From Candidatus Zhuqueibacterota bacterium 4484_219 (GTDB lineage Bacteria; Zhuqueibacterota; JdFR-76; 4484-219): a stretch of 12,816 nt of DNA. The position numbers were made by a program, and so were the translations under genes. The notes beneath the pieces were generated by a model. It made no database searches. It was not told where the DNA came from and saw nothing but the letters and a program-made list of their open reading frames with translations. Of the stretch, positions 6,866 to 12,816 are shown piece after piece. Positions within the stretch are counted from its first letter, which is position 1. Every line of letters begins with the position of its first letter. The stretch covers positions 1 through 12,816 of the forward strand of contig MZGM01000103.1 in NCBI GenBank assembly GCA_002085035.1. The letters run 5' to 3'.

Positions 6866-9013
6866 CTATCGAAGCAACATCATCTTCCGGGTCAAGGTGC
6901 GGCCATTTGAAGTCAATCTGTACAAGTAGATTCCACTACCAACATTTCGTCCCAAATCATCCTTCCCATTCCACCATACACTATAATTAACCCCGGCAGG
7001 CAAATTTTTGTCTACCAGAGTTCGAACCTTCTGCCCGATAACATTGTACACTGTTAATGTAACATGGCCGGGCTGAGCAAGCTCAAAATAAATCCAGGTA
7101 GTAGGATTACCCTTTCGACCAGGGGTTCGTGGGAATGGATTTGGATAGTTCTGGGATAGTTTAAAACTTAGAGGCTTAAGGAGTTTATCCCCCTCAACAA
7201 CTCTGCTGGTATTGACCAATAAATACTGAATTCCCATCGGGGTATTACGATCATTATCCTGGAGTTTTACTTCTACAGAACTTTCTCCAACTGTGTTGAG
7301 TACCTTTACTAACAGTGCGTTCCAACCTTCGTTAAGTGTGATTAATTTGATAAGAGAAGACTTTCCACTTTCATTCAATATCTCTCCATTCAACCACACC
7401 TTGAGTTCATCATCACCTTTAGCAAACAGATACACACTTCTTTGACTGTCAGATTTAATCCAGGTGAAGGCGTAATTGATAACTCCACTGCCTCCGCCCA
7501 ACGATAGAGTAGATCGGTCATCACGCAGATTACATTCTGCTACTTCCCAGACGTGGCCATTGCTTACGTCGCCTTCTTCCGGGGTAATCCCAGCCTCCCC
7601 GTTGAGATAATCTGGATCGATAGAAGTACCTTCGTATGGGCCATTAACCAACCAACGGACAATGCCCATTGGCCCAGTAGCCCAGCTTGATGGTTTACGA
7701 AACGGCCGACGTACTTCCTGTATGGATCTGCCCACCACCTCGATCTGGTTCATGTCCCAGGTACCGAAACCTTTAGCCGCTGCTAAGTGTAGGTGATAAA
7801 TATCATAGGGATTAAAACCCATAATCTGCGCAGTTACAGCTTCAGTTGCTACCGGGTCCCCACCGGCTACAATCACATTTAGTTTCACGTCATCGCCAGT
7901 TTGGGGGCCATTACCTTCTACTCCCCAGATGCCTTCCACCACTGCATAGTCGGTAGGACGATAAGAGTACAGATCCATAAAACCGTTAGGAACTTTGTCA
8001 TTTCCAAAAACATGCAGACCTCCCTTACCCCAACCACCACCGTAGGCATTCTGCATATAGGTGCCAACATACTGCTTGAAAATTGTTGTTTCGCCGGGAA
8101 TATCATGTGTTTTCATTGCTGGAATATTGATTAATTTATCACACTCCAAAAGAGTTCTCGACACATAGAATCCCTCCGGCCTTTGAAACCAGGTCACTCC
8201 AGTACCATTAGGATCGGGTACAGGAATTGGATCGCCACTGGGACTATGTTCTGTCCAGGGGTAAACTGCTCCATCTTTGTCCACATAGTCATCATAATTT
8301 AAATCTACGATATCTACTATAATACCCTTTTTATTACCCTGAAACTCATTGACAATATCAACATAGCTCAGGCTATCAAAAGGCTCCCAATGGGCAGTCC
8401 AGCCATCATGTTCTTGATTAGGATCAGTATTGCTCTCGCCCAGTTTATGCCATTCAGCACCACCTTCGGCAATAGTTATCCGGCTGGCATCTCCATCTAC
8501 TTCAATCAGGTATTTAAGCACTGCTCGTACTACGCGCAGGTCGGTATTCTGTCCCCAATGATCTTGCCCCCGATTAGTTCCTCGGCTCCAACTTTGTTGA
8601 CCATATGCAGTATGTATTCCTTCTCCATCGGGACAGGTAACTATATTCGGCTTAAGCACTACCCAATCACCAGGCTGTACCACCTCCCGAATCGATCGGG
8701 GGGATTGGTCTAAATTCAAAGCTTTGTACACCATCTCCTCAATTTGTTCCTTGTTTAACCGAGCGTTCATATCGCTATGCGGATCATCTACATATTCAGG
8801 ACTCACGGTAATTGGAGCGGGATTAGAAAGATCCGCATCATCCGAAGCAACAATTGAGACCACTGACATTGCTCCAGGAGAAGCAACCACCCCTTCAGGG
8901 AAAAAAGACCGAACTGCTGGTGTTCGATCGGTGTGCCACAAATCTATTACAACCAGTGACAATAGACCGAGCACTACAATTACCGAACGCAATCGTTTCT
9001 TAATCTTGCTCAT
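6866..9013 (-). CDS. Secreted DUF362 protein with jelly-roll-like domain and T9SS C-terminal sorting domain
   Basis: A 715-aa exported protein. Residues 1-25 are a basic start plus hydrophobic segment, a Sec signal or anchor without an obvious A-x-A cleavage site. Residues about 112-430 match DUF362: WVVLKPNIV, TDLRVVRAVLKYLIE, ITIAEGG, CDKLINIPAMKTH and GGDPVATEAVTAQIMGFNP. Residues about 485-588 form a beta-rich domain (YLFAKGDDELKVWLNGEIL, LNEGWNALLVKVLN) like carbohydrate-binding or PA14-type jelly rolls. Residues about 618-715 are the T9SS-type tail (YPNPF, WNGKDDLGRNVGSGIY, RKMMLLR). Many DUF362 proteins carry an iron-sulfur ferredoxin part. Here there are only three cysteines (127, 291, 494), so no such cluster is expected. 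The ATG at 9013 has AGAGAGG upstream. The gene starts 19 bp after the cytochrome stop, so co-transcription is very likely. The biochemical function of DUF362 is not established. Confidence 0.88.
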   Translation of the reverse strand: MSKIKKRLRSVIVVLGLLSLVVIDLWHTDRTPAVRSFFPEGVVASPGAMSVVSIVASDDADLSNPAPITVSPEYVDDPHSDMNARLNKEQIEEMVYKALNLDQSPRSIREVVQPGDWVVLKPNIVTCPDGEGIHTAYGQQSWSRGTNRGQDHWGQNTDLRVVRAVLKYLIEVDGDASRITIAEGGAEWHKLGESNTDPNQEHDGWTAHWEPFDSLSYVDIVNEFQGNKKGIIVDIVDLNYDDYVDKDGAVYPWTEHSPSGDPIPVPDPNGTGVTWFQRPEGFYVSRTLLECDKLINIPAMKTHDIPGETTIFKQYVGTYMQNAYGGGWGKGGLHVFGNDKVPNGFMDLYSYRPTDYAVVEGIWGVEGNGPQTGDDVKLNVIVAGGDPVATEAVTAQIMGFNPYDIYHLHLAAAKGFGTWDMNQIEVVGRSIQEVRRPFRKPSSWATGPMGIVRWLVNGPYEGTSIDPDYLNGEAGITPEEGDVSNGHVWEVAECNLRDDRSTLSLGGGSGVINYAFTWIKSDSQRSVYLFAKGDDELKVWLNGEILNESGKSSLIKLITLNEGWNALLVKVLNTVGESSVEVKLQDNDRNTPMGIQYLLVNTSRVVEGDKLLKPLSFKLSQNYPNPFPRTPGRKGNPTTWIYFELAQPGHVTLTVYNVIGQKVRTLVDKNLPAGVNYSVWWNGKDDLGRNVGSGIYLYRLTSNGRTLTRKMMLLR

Positions 9014-9032
9014 GTTAATAACCTCTCTGTTT

Positions 9033-9839
9033 TTACCGTACTAAAATAATTTTGTTTGTACAACTAAAGTTACCGGCACGGATAGTACAAAAATAAACTC
9101 CACTAGGCATATCTCTGCCAGTGTCATTTTTGCCGTTCCACTGTACTACATAACGCCCACTTCTCTTAACCTCGTCTACCAGTTTCTTAACTAACCTGCC
9201 CCTAATATCATAAATCTTCAAAGTTACAAAAACCTCTTCAGGAATGCTGTACTTGATTTTCATTTCTGTACTGAAAGGATTAGGATAATTAGAAGAAAGT
9301 GAATAAACCTCGGGGACTCTCTCAAGATTTTCGTCAGGTTCAACATCAGCCAGAATAGTGTAGGATCTTTGAAGGAGCTGCACAGCATAATTGGTATTAT
9401 GAATTCCAAAACTGCCGTCGTTTTTTACAAAGAAGTAATTATAGGCAGCTTTAAGCTGATCAGAAGTATAACTCGGATTAACAACCACATCAGGAATACC
9501 TACTGGTGGCAATAGGGTTCCAAGCTTATTTAAAAGTCCCTGAATCTCATCCTGAACACCCTCTACAATACTATCTCCATCATAATCATCCCGCGCTGGA
9601 CAGTTGAAAGTCGTAAGATCGCTATGGCAACCTGAACCTGTACATGCATTTAAATTCTCTACATCATCGGAAGAATTCTCCGGAGTATCATAATCCCATT
9701 TCATAGCAAAGCTATGTTCGCCCACCTTGTTAGCTCCTGAAAGAGTATCTGCAGGTGTAGAGGCCATATGGCAGGTGATGCAGGCATTGGACACACAAGT
9801 AGTATGGGCAGAATTTTCAATATGCTCTCCATATTCTAC
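9033..9839 (-). CDS. Multihaem cytochrome c, C-terminal part after the frameshift, with T9SS sorting domain
   Basis: This frame continues the cytochrome from 9836-10747 after a one-base frame change. Similarity-like content begins at about 9839 (VEYGEHIENSAHTTC). The frame is technically open up to a GTG at 9938, but the residues before 9839 are out-of-frame reading of the upstream half. It carries a sixth haem site CITCH and a probable seventh with wider spacing, CTGSGCH (C-x4-C-H). A segment GIHNTNYAVQLLQRSY follows, resembling the end of haem domains in cytochrome c552/c554-like proteins. The last 90 residues are a T9SS-type tail (YPNPFSTEMKIKYSIP, WNGKNDTGRDMPSGVY, TNKIILVR) similar in layout to the tail of the DUF362 neighbour. 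There is no signal peptide of its own, so it makes sense only as the second half of one protein of about 570 aa. Confidence 0.85.
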   Translation of the reverse strand, partial: VEYGEHIENSAHTTCVSNACITCHMASTPADTLSGANKVGEHSFAMKWDYDTPENSSDDVENLNACTGSGCHSDLTTFNCPARDDYDGDSIVEGVQDEIQGLLNKLGTLLPPVGIPDVVVNPSYTSDQLKAAYNYFFVKNDGSFGIHNTNYAVQLLQRSYTILADVEPDENLERVPEVYSLSSNYPNPFSTEMKIKYSIPEEVFVTLKIYDIRGRLVKKLVDEVKRSGRYVVQWNGKNDTGRDMPSGVYFCTIRAGNFSCTNKIILVR

Positions 9840-9845
9840 GCATGA
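9833..9845 (-). other. Frameshift junction inside the multihaem cytochrome gene
   Basis: The upstream frame reads C-H-A-stop (TGT CAT GCG TAG). The downstream frame picks up at GTA GAA TAT (V-E-Y), one base back. A single missing base between the CAT and the TAG explains it: adding one base gives a continuous CVKCHA-x-EYGEHIENSAH reading with six or seven haems and a sorting tail. There is no slippery heptamer before the stop, so programmed -1 frameshifting is not favoured. A real deletion or a consensus error in the assembly are the likely causes. Confidence 0.8.
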
Positions 9846-10747
9846 CACTTCACGCAAAACTCGTGTCCTACACCAGTGGGATAACTGGTAGGAACAGAAT
9901 GTGCGGATTCTTCCCACTGAACATATTGATGATGACACTGATTACACACCTTTTCATCATAGCTGGAGGAGATCTCATTATGAGCTGTAAGCCCATGATG
10001 TTCACTACCGGGTCCATGACAGTTTTCGCACTGGACGCTGGACAATGCAGCCAGATCTGGGTAATTAATAACCAAGCTGTCCCAACAAGAAGCGCTGGAA
10101 GGGTTGGGGATTGTCCAATAAGTACCAACAACGGGGGGCTTCCAACCGTAGCCTATTGCAATATCATCCCAACCATTATTTACGGCCAGGCTGTCAGTAT
10201 CATAACCCATGGTGTGACATTTAAGGCAATGGATTTGATAGGACATTACGCCAGAGCTTTCGAGTATGTTCCTGAAAGTAGCAGCGTGAGGGGTATTGGC
10301 CCAGTCATGTTGTTTGTCCTCATGACAGGCAGTACATTGGGGAGTTGCACTGCCTGCATTTCCAACCCCCACCCAGGTTGCTGCAGTGATGACAACTGAA
10401 ACACTGGTATCAACGCCCTGAGCGGTCGTAACTGTTAATTGCACTGTATATTGGCCAACCGAGTCCGGAACAAAGGTTGTAGATCGGGTATCTGGACTGT
10501 TAAACTCTGCGGTAGAGCCAACAGGTCGAGCAATCAACTCCCAAAGGTAAGATGTAACTGAATCATCTGGGGAGGTGGTACAGCTACCACTCAAGGAAAC
10601 AACCGTCCCTCTACCAACTGTTAGTAAACCAGTTTCTGTAGTAATTTCCACCGTAACTGCAGCATACGCAGCCATTGCAAATAAAGCAAGCACAATGATA
10701 ATGGCAACAATTATGTTCGACATATTATGTATTACATTTAGCTTCAT
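9836..10747 (-). CDS. Multihaem cytochrome c, N-terminal part: signal peptide, PKD/Ig-like domain, five haem sites
   Basis: This 303-aa frame starts with a signal peptide (hydrophobic 10-27, cleavage likely after AYA at 29). Residues about 32-122 are a PKD/Ig-like domain (YLWELIARPVGSTAEF, FVPDSVGQYTVQLTV). Haem-binding CxxCH sites then follow at C138 (CTACH), C174 (CLKCH), C240 (CENCH), C268 (CNQCH) and C298 (CVKCH). The context ACHEDKQHDWANTPHAATF and CENCHGPGSEH resembles cytochrome c554 and related multihaem proteins. The protein stops two codons after the fifth haem at TAG 9836-9838, while the missing rest lies in the -1 frame immediately downstream. Export and covalent haem attachment outside the cytoplasm are expected. 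The role is probably electron transfer at the cell surface, but no partner or substrate can be read from the sequence. The ATG at 10747 has AGGA about 11 bases upstream. It follows the small exported protein by 35 bp. Confidence 0.87.
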   Translation of the reverse strand: MKLNVIHNMSNIIVAIIIVLALFAMAAYAAVTVEITTETGLLTVGRGTVVSLSGSCTTSPDDSVTSYLWELIARPVGSTAEFNSPDTRSTTFVPDSVGQYTVQLTVTTAQGVDTSVSVVITAATWVGVGNAGSATPQCTACHEDKQHDWANTPHAATFRNILESSGVMSYQIHCLKCHTMGYDTDSLAVNNGWDDIAIGYGWKPPVVGTYWTIPNPSSASCWDSLVINYPDLAALSSVQCENCHGPGSEHHGLTAHNEISSSYDEKVCNQCHHQYVQWEESAHSVPTSYPTGVGHEFCVKCHA

Positions 10748-10782
10748 GAGTATAAAGTTCCTATTTCAAGTAAATTAGCTTC

Positions 10783-11658
10783 TTAGTTCTGACAAAGACC
10801 TCCGTCAAAATCGTTGGCATAAACGAATCGCAGTTCATTTTCCCCCATCTGCAAGGTTTGAATGTTCAAAGCCTTGACAAATGTGACCAAAGTATCATGG
10901 CCGATGCCATTGCTGCTGGGCCACAGGGGTCCATTGTTGTTCAGATATATCTCAACTTCAGAGGTGTCATCAATGTCATAGGCAGAAATTTCGAGGGTAG
11001 CCTGCTCAGCATTGCCCAATGAATCCAGAATGTCGATATTGATGCTCATTTCTGTGTTCAGGGATGTGCCGATAAAATCCAATGGCAGACAATGTTGCTG
11101 GGGACTATAGATACGCTTATTTTCGGCATACAGTTCAAACTCGTAGAGATCTGCACCGGAGGTTATATTTAGTTCCACATTGTCCGAATAGGTATTAGAT
11201 GGAAAAGGGAAATCTACCCAACAATTGCTGGCAAACTCATAATTTTCTACCGTCGCTACCAATTCGCCCATAGGGTCTCTTACGCCCCCATCGTTGGCCC
11301 GATGACCACCCAGCCACGCCCAAATATAGTAACCACCATGATTTTCGCCTACGTAGAGTCTGGCACTATGAAGAGCATAAACCCTATCCAAATCGAATAT
11401 GATCATCCCATTATTAACAACTGTTAGTTTTGCTGCCGAGGAATCATTATCGGGAAACTTTTGATCAGTAAGAACACTCACATCCCCTATAAAATAATTA
11501 TACCCGGACTCGGTAGCCCGGGTTATAGCATCAATAGCTACATTGGCCAACTCGAAGTTTAGTAATGCTGCTGCAGTGGTAGAAAAAACAATCACCACTA
11601 CCAACGCTATGAATAATCGCTGTTTAGAAGAAATGTTTCGGACCAGATTTGACATCAT
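10783..11658 (-). CDS. Exported beta-rich protein of unknown function
   Basis: A 291-aa protein that I cannot assign to a named family. Residues 12-32 form a signal peptide (LFIALVVVIVFSTTAAA). Residues about 52-180 look like a discoidin-type (F5/8) beta sandwich: NGMIIFDLDRVYALHSARLY followed by WVDFPFPSNTYSDNVELN and LYEFELYAEN. Residues about 192-286 form a second beta-rich segment (TLEISAYDIDDTSEVEIYLN, MGENELRFVYANDFDG) resembling jelly-roll carbohydrate-binding modules. These fold suggestions are inferred from pattern only. The protein ends abruptly at GGLCQN, without a T9SS tail, and an alternative frame continues at this point. Two adjacent ATGs (11658 and 11655) are possible starts, with only a weak AAGTAAG upstream. 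It is the first gene after the 11742-11770 promoter and is followed at 35 bp by the cytochrome. Confidence 0.75.
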   Translation of the reverse strand: MMSNLVRNISSKQRLFIALVVVIVFSTTAAALLNFELANVAIDAITRATESGYNYFIGDVSVLTDQKFPDNDSSAAKLTVVNNGMIIFDLDRVYALHSARLYVGENHGGYYIWAWLGGHRANDGGVRDPMGELVATVENYEFASNCWVDFPFPSNTYSDNVELNITSGADLYEFELYAENKRIYSPQQHCLPLDFIGTSLNTEMSINIDILDSLGNAEQATLEISAYDIDDTSEVEIYLNNNGPLWPSSNGIGHDTLVTFVKALNIQTLQMGENELRFVYANDFDGGLCQN

Positions 11659-11682
11659 TTAACTTACTTTTGTAAATCTCAT
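11659..11682 (-). other. Possible 7-codon leader ORF abutting the exported-protein start
   Basis: An ATG at 11682 opens MRFTKVS and stops at TAA (11659-11661), directly against the ATG of the exported-protein gene. Its upstream GAAGG, spaced six bases, is a better ribosome binding site than that of the main start. Translational coupling is possible. A feature this short could be chance. Confidence 0.25.
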
Positions 11683-11741
11683 ACTTAACCTTCAATTCCT
11701 CAAATCTTTGAAACCCCCGACTTTTTTCCTTAAACACCCCG

Positions 11742-11770
11742 GTTATAACAAATTATTCTTAAGATGTCAA
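11742..11770 (-). promoter_or_regulatory. Near-consensus sigma70-type promoter for the surface cytochrome/DUF362 cluster
   Basis: On the minus strand a perfect TTGACA (11765-11770) and TATAAC (11742-11747), five of six consensus bases, are separated by the optimal 17 bp. The start would be near 11735, giving a leader of about 75 nt before the ATG at 11658. The following genes are closely spaced through 6866 and perhaps through the permease at 5761. No other comparable promoter occurs in those short gaps. A short inverted repeat (TCAAA-GA-TTTGA, 11700-11711) lies in the leader. Confidence 0.75.
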
Positions 11771-11826
11771 GTTTTGGGTAATTATTTGTTTATTTTTGGT
11801 AACTTCTTTTGGGAAACTTGTACGAC

Positions 11827-11913
11827 CTACAATCTGCTATAAGCTTTTTTCAATACTCTATAATAAATTTTTACTTTATATCTTTCATGCAATTTTTTTA
11901 TCCATTCTTTCAT
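11827..11913 (-). CDS. Possible small basic peptide (28 aa), unverified
   Basis: An ATG at 11913, 11 bp after the parvulin stop, opens a 28-codon frame ending at TAG 11827-11829. The peptide begins MKEWIKKLHERYKVKIYY and is strongly basic and potentially amphipathic. I see no ribosome binding site, and I recognise no family. AT-rich intergenic DNA readily yields lysine-rich frames of this length, so it is listed as a possibility only. Confidence 0.2.
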   Translation of the reverse strand: MKEWIKKLHERYKVKIYYRVLKKAYSRL

Positions 11914-11924
11914 TAGTTGATTGG

Positions 11925-12816
11925 CTATTTTCTTGCTTTCAATAAAATTGGTTCCTTGTTTGCTTGCCTCAGCAAAAATCTAGCATGATAGGCAAGTAAC
12001 TTTATCCGCAGCATGTCCTTTAGGCGCTCTTTTGTCCCCTCTACATACTCCTGTACTGGAAGATTATAGGGAGGATATTTCGCTGTGATTATAGGTATGA
12101 ACTCACCCAAAGTTATGCTCCCACCTTCAAAGGTTACCAAGGGAAGCTTTTTGTCTTCTTCTGTGATTAAATAGAATCGTCCTCGATTTAACGAATCGGG
12201 TTTCGAATGTTGTTCTTTGGAAGCAGCCATCTTCTCAGCAAACCGATAAATGTTTTCTTCATTGAATTTAACACCATACACTTGCTTCAAGCTATCATAA
12301 TAACTTGCAAAAATCTTTTCGAACTCTTTTCTTTTGTGTGCATCTATTAAGGTTCTTTGAATTCGAAAACGAGCTTCGCTGTAGCTTGGCTTATAGTATA
12401 TCTTTTCTTCTGTCACTTTGAAAATATGAAACCCTATCTGTGTTTCAACTGGTTGAGAAACTTCTCCCAATTTAAGATTGAAGATAATTTGCTGCAGATG
12501 CTTACTTAACCTATCAGTTCCCCAACGAATATACCCCATATCTCCACCATTAGGAGCAGTTCTCTTATCCTGTGAATATTTTTTGGCAAGTTCAGCAAAA
12601 TCCGCCCCTTTTTTAATTTTATCCAATAAACGTTGAGCTTTCTTCCTCACTCTTTCTACTTCTTTGGGGTTATTCAAATAGTTAAATTTCAAAAAAATCT
12701 GTGCCACATGCCTTTTTTCATTAAGATGCTGATAATATTCTTTTACTTCTTGTTCAGAAACAAGTTTATCATAAATATCGACTTGAATTGCTGTTAAGTA
12801 AAGTTGTTTTTCTTTT
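11925..12816 (-). CDS. Parvulin-type peptidyl-prolyl cis-trans isomerase (PpiC/SurA-like), C-terminal part
   Basis: The frame is open to the right edge; about 296 residues are visible and the true start lies outside. The GTG at 12707 is internal, because in-frame coding continues upstream (KLVSEQEVKEYYQHLNEKRH). The visible order is: end of the SurA-type helical region with the typical 'VSEQEVKEYY' lead-in, then a parvulin rotamase domain from RHVAQIFLKF through GADFAELAKKYSQD, NGGDMGYIRWG, LKLGEVSQPVETQIGFHIFKV, then a helical C-terminal region of about 165 residues. The family catalyses proline isomerisation and chaperones exported and outer-membrane proteins in the periplasm. The signal peptide would be in the missing part. 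The gene lies upstream of the surface-protein cluster but is separated by 266 bp containing a strong promoter, so it is probably a different transcription unit. Confidence 0.88.
   Translation of the reverse strand, partial: KEKQLYLTAIQVDIYDKLVSEQEVKEYYQHLNEKRHVAQIFLKFNYLNNPKEVERVRKKAQRLLDKIKKGADFAELAKKYSQDKRTAPNGGDMGYIRWGTDRLSKHLQQIIFNLKLGEVSQPVETQIGFHIFKVTEEKIYYKPSYSEARFRIQRTLIDAHKRKEFEKIFASYYDSLKQVYGVKFNEENIYRFAEKMAASKEQHSKPDSLNRGRFYLITEEDKKLPLVTFEGGSITLGEFIPIITAKYPPYNLPVQEYVEGTKERLKDMLRIKLLAYHARFLLRQANKEPILLKARK

Noticed and set aside
9837..9855. Programmed -1 frameshifting as the explanation for the cytochrome break
   Set aside because: No X-XXY-YYZ slippery heptamer, no upstream Shine-Dalgarno stimulator and no obvious downstream stem are visible at the stop. 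A missing base is simpler.
9842..10399. 185-codon plus-strand open frame
   Set aside because: Antisense to the cytochrome gene. The opposite strand encodes five CxxCH motifs and a PKD-like domain, so this frame is a by-product of that composition.
12705..12707. GTG as the start of the parvulin gene
   Set aside because: Coding sequence continues in frame upstream to the window edge with family-like residues (VSEQEVKEYY), so this valine is internal.

Overview
The window is a gene-dense, moderately AT-rich bacterial segment in which every gene I can support lies on the minus strand, so transcription runs from high to low coordinates. Two secreted proteins end in a 'YPNPF ... WNGK(D/N)D.GR ... 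SG(I/V)Y' module. This is the C-terminal sorting domain of the type IX secretion system (T9SS), typical of the Fibrobacteres-Chlorobi-Bacteroidetes superphylum and allied candidate phyla (Calditrichota, KSB1, Marinimicrobia and similar). I cannot name the genus or phylum from the window alone.

Layout in transcription order. (1) 11925-12816: the C-terminal portion of a parvulin-type peptidyl-prolyl isomerase (PpiC/SurA-like), cut by the window edge. (2) A near-consensus sigma70-type promoter at 11742-11770 opens a cell-surface block. It contains a small exported beta-rich protein (10783-11658), a seven-haem c-type cytochrome with an N-terminal PKD/Ig-like domain and a T9SS tail that is broken by one frameshift near 9838 (9033-10747), and a secreted DUF362 protein fused to a jelly-roll-like domain and a T9SS tail (6866-9013). 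Next, 85 bp downstream, is a COG0701/YraQ-ArsP-type permease (5761-6780). (3) A second near-consensus promoter at 5637-5665 lies over a perfect 15-bp tandem repeat and a long leader. It opens a housekeeping group: prmC (release-factor glutamine methyltransferase), an AlgC-type phosphomannomutase/phosphoglucomutase, and rnr (RNase R). (4) After a 230-bp spacer with a weaker promoter candidate, a secreted calcineurin-like metallophosphoesterase begins at 536 and runs off the left edge.

How the genes may work together. The first block looks like an outward-facing redox or binding module: exported cytochrome and DUF362 proteins placed on the cell surface by T9SS, probably transcribed together. 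The parvulin upstream would suit folding of exported proteins, though it lies before the strong promoter and is probably a separate unit. The second block is ordinary housekeeping (translation termination, sugar-phosphate supply for envelope glycans, RNA turnover).

The observations most worth checking are the broken multihaem cytochrome, the DUF362/jelly-roll/T9SS architecture, and the promoter with its tandem repeat. I found no CRISPR array, tRNA, rRNA, transposase or integrase.
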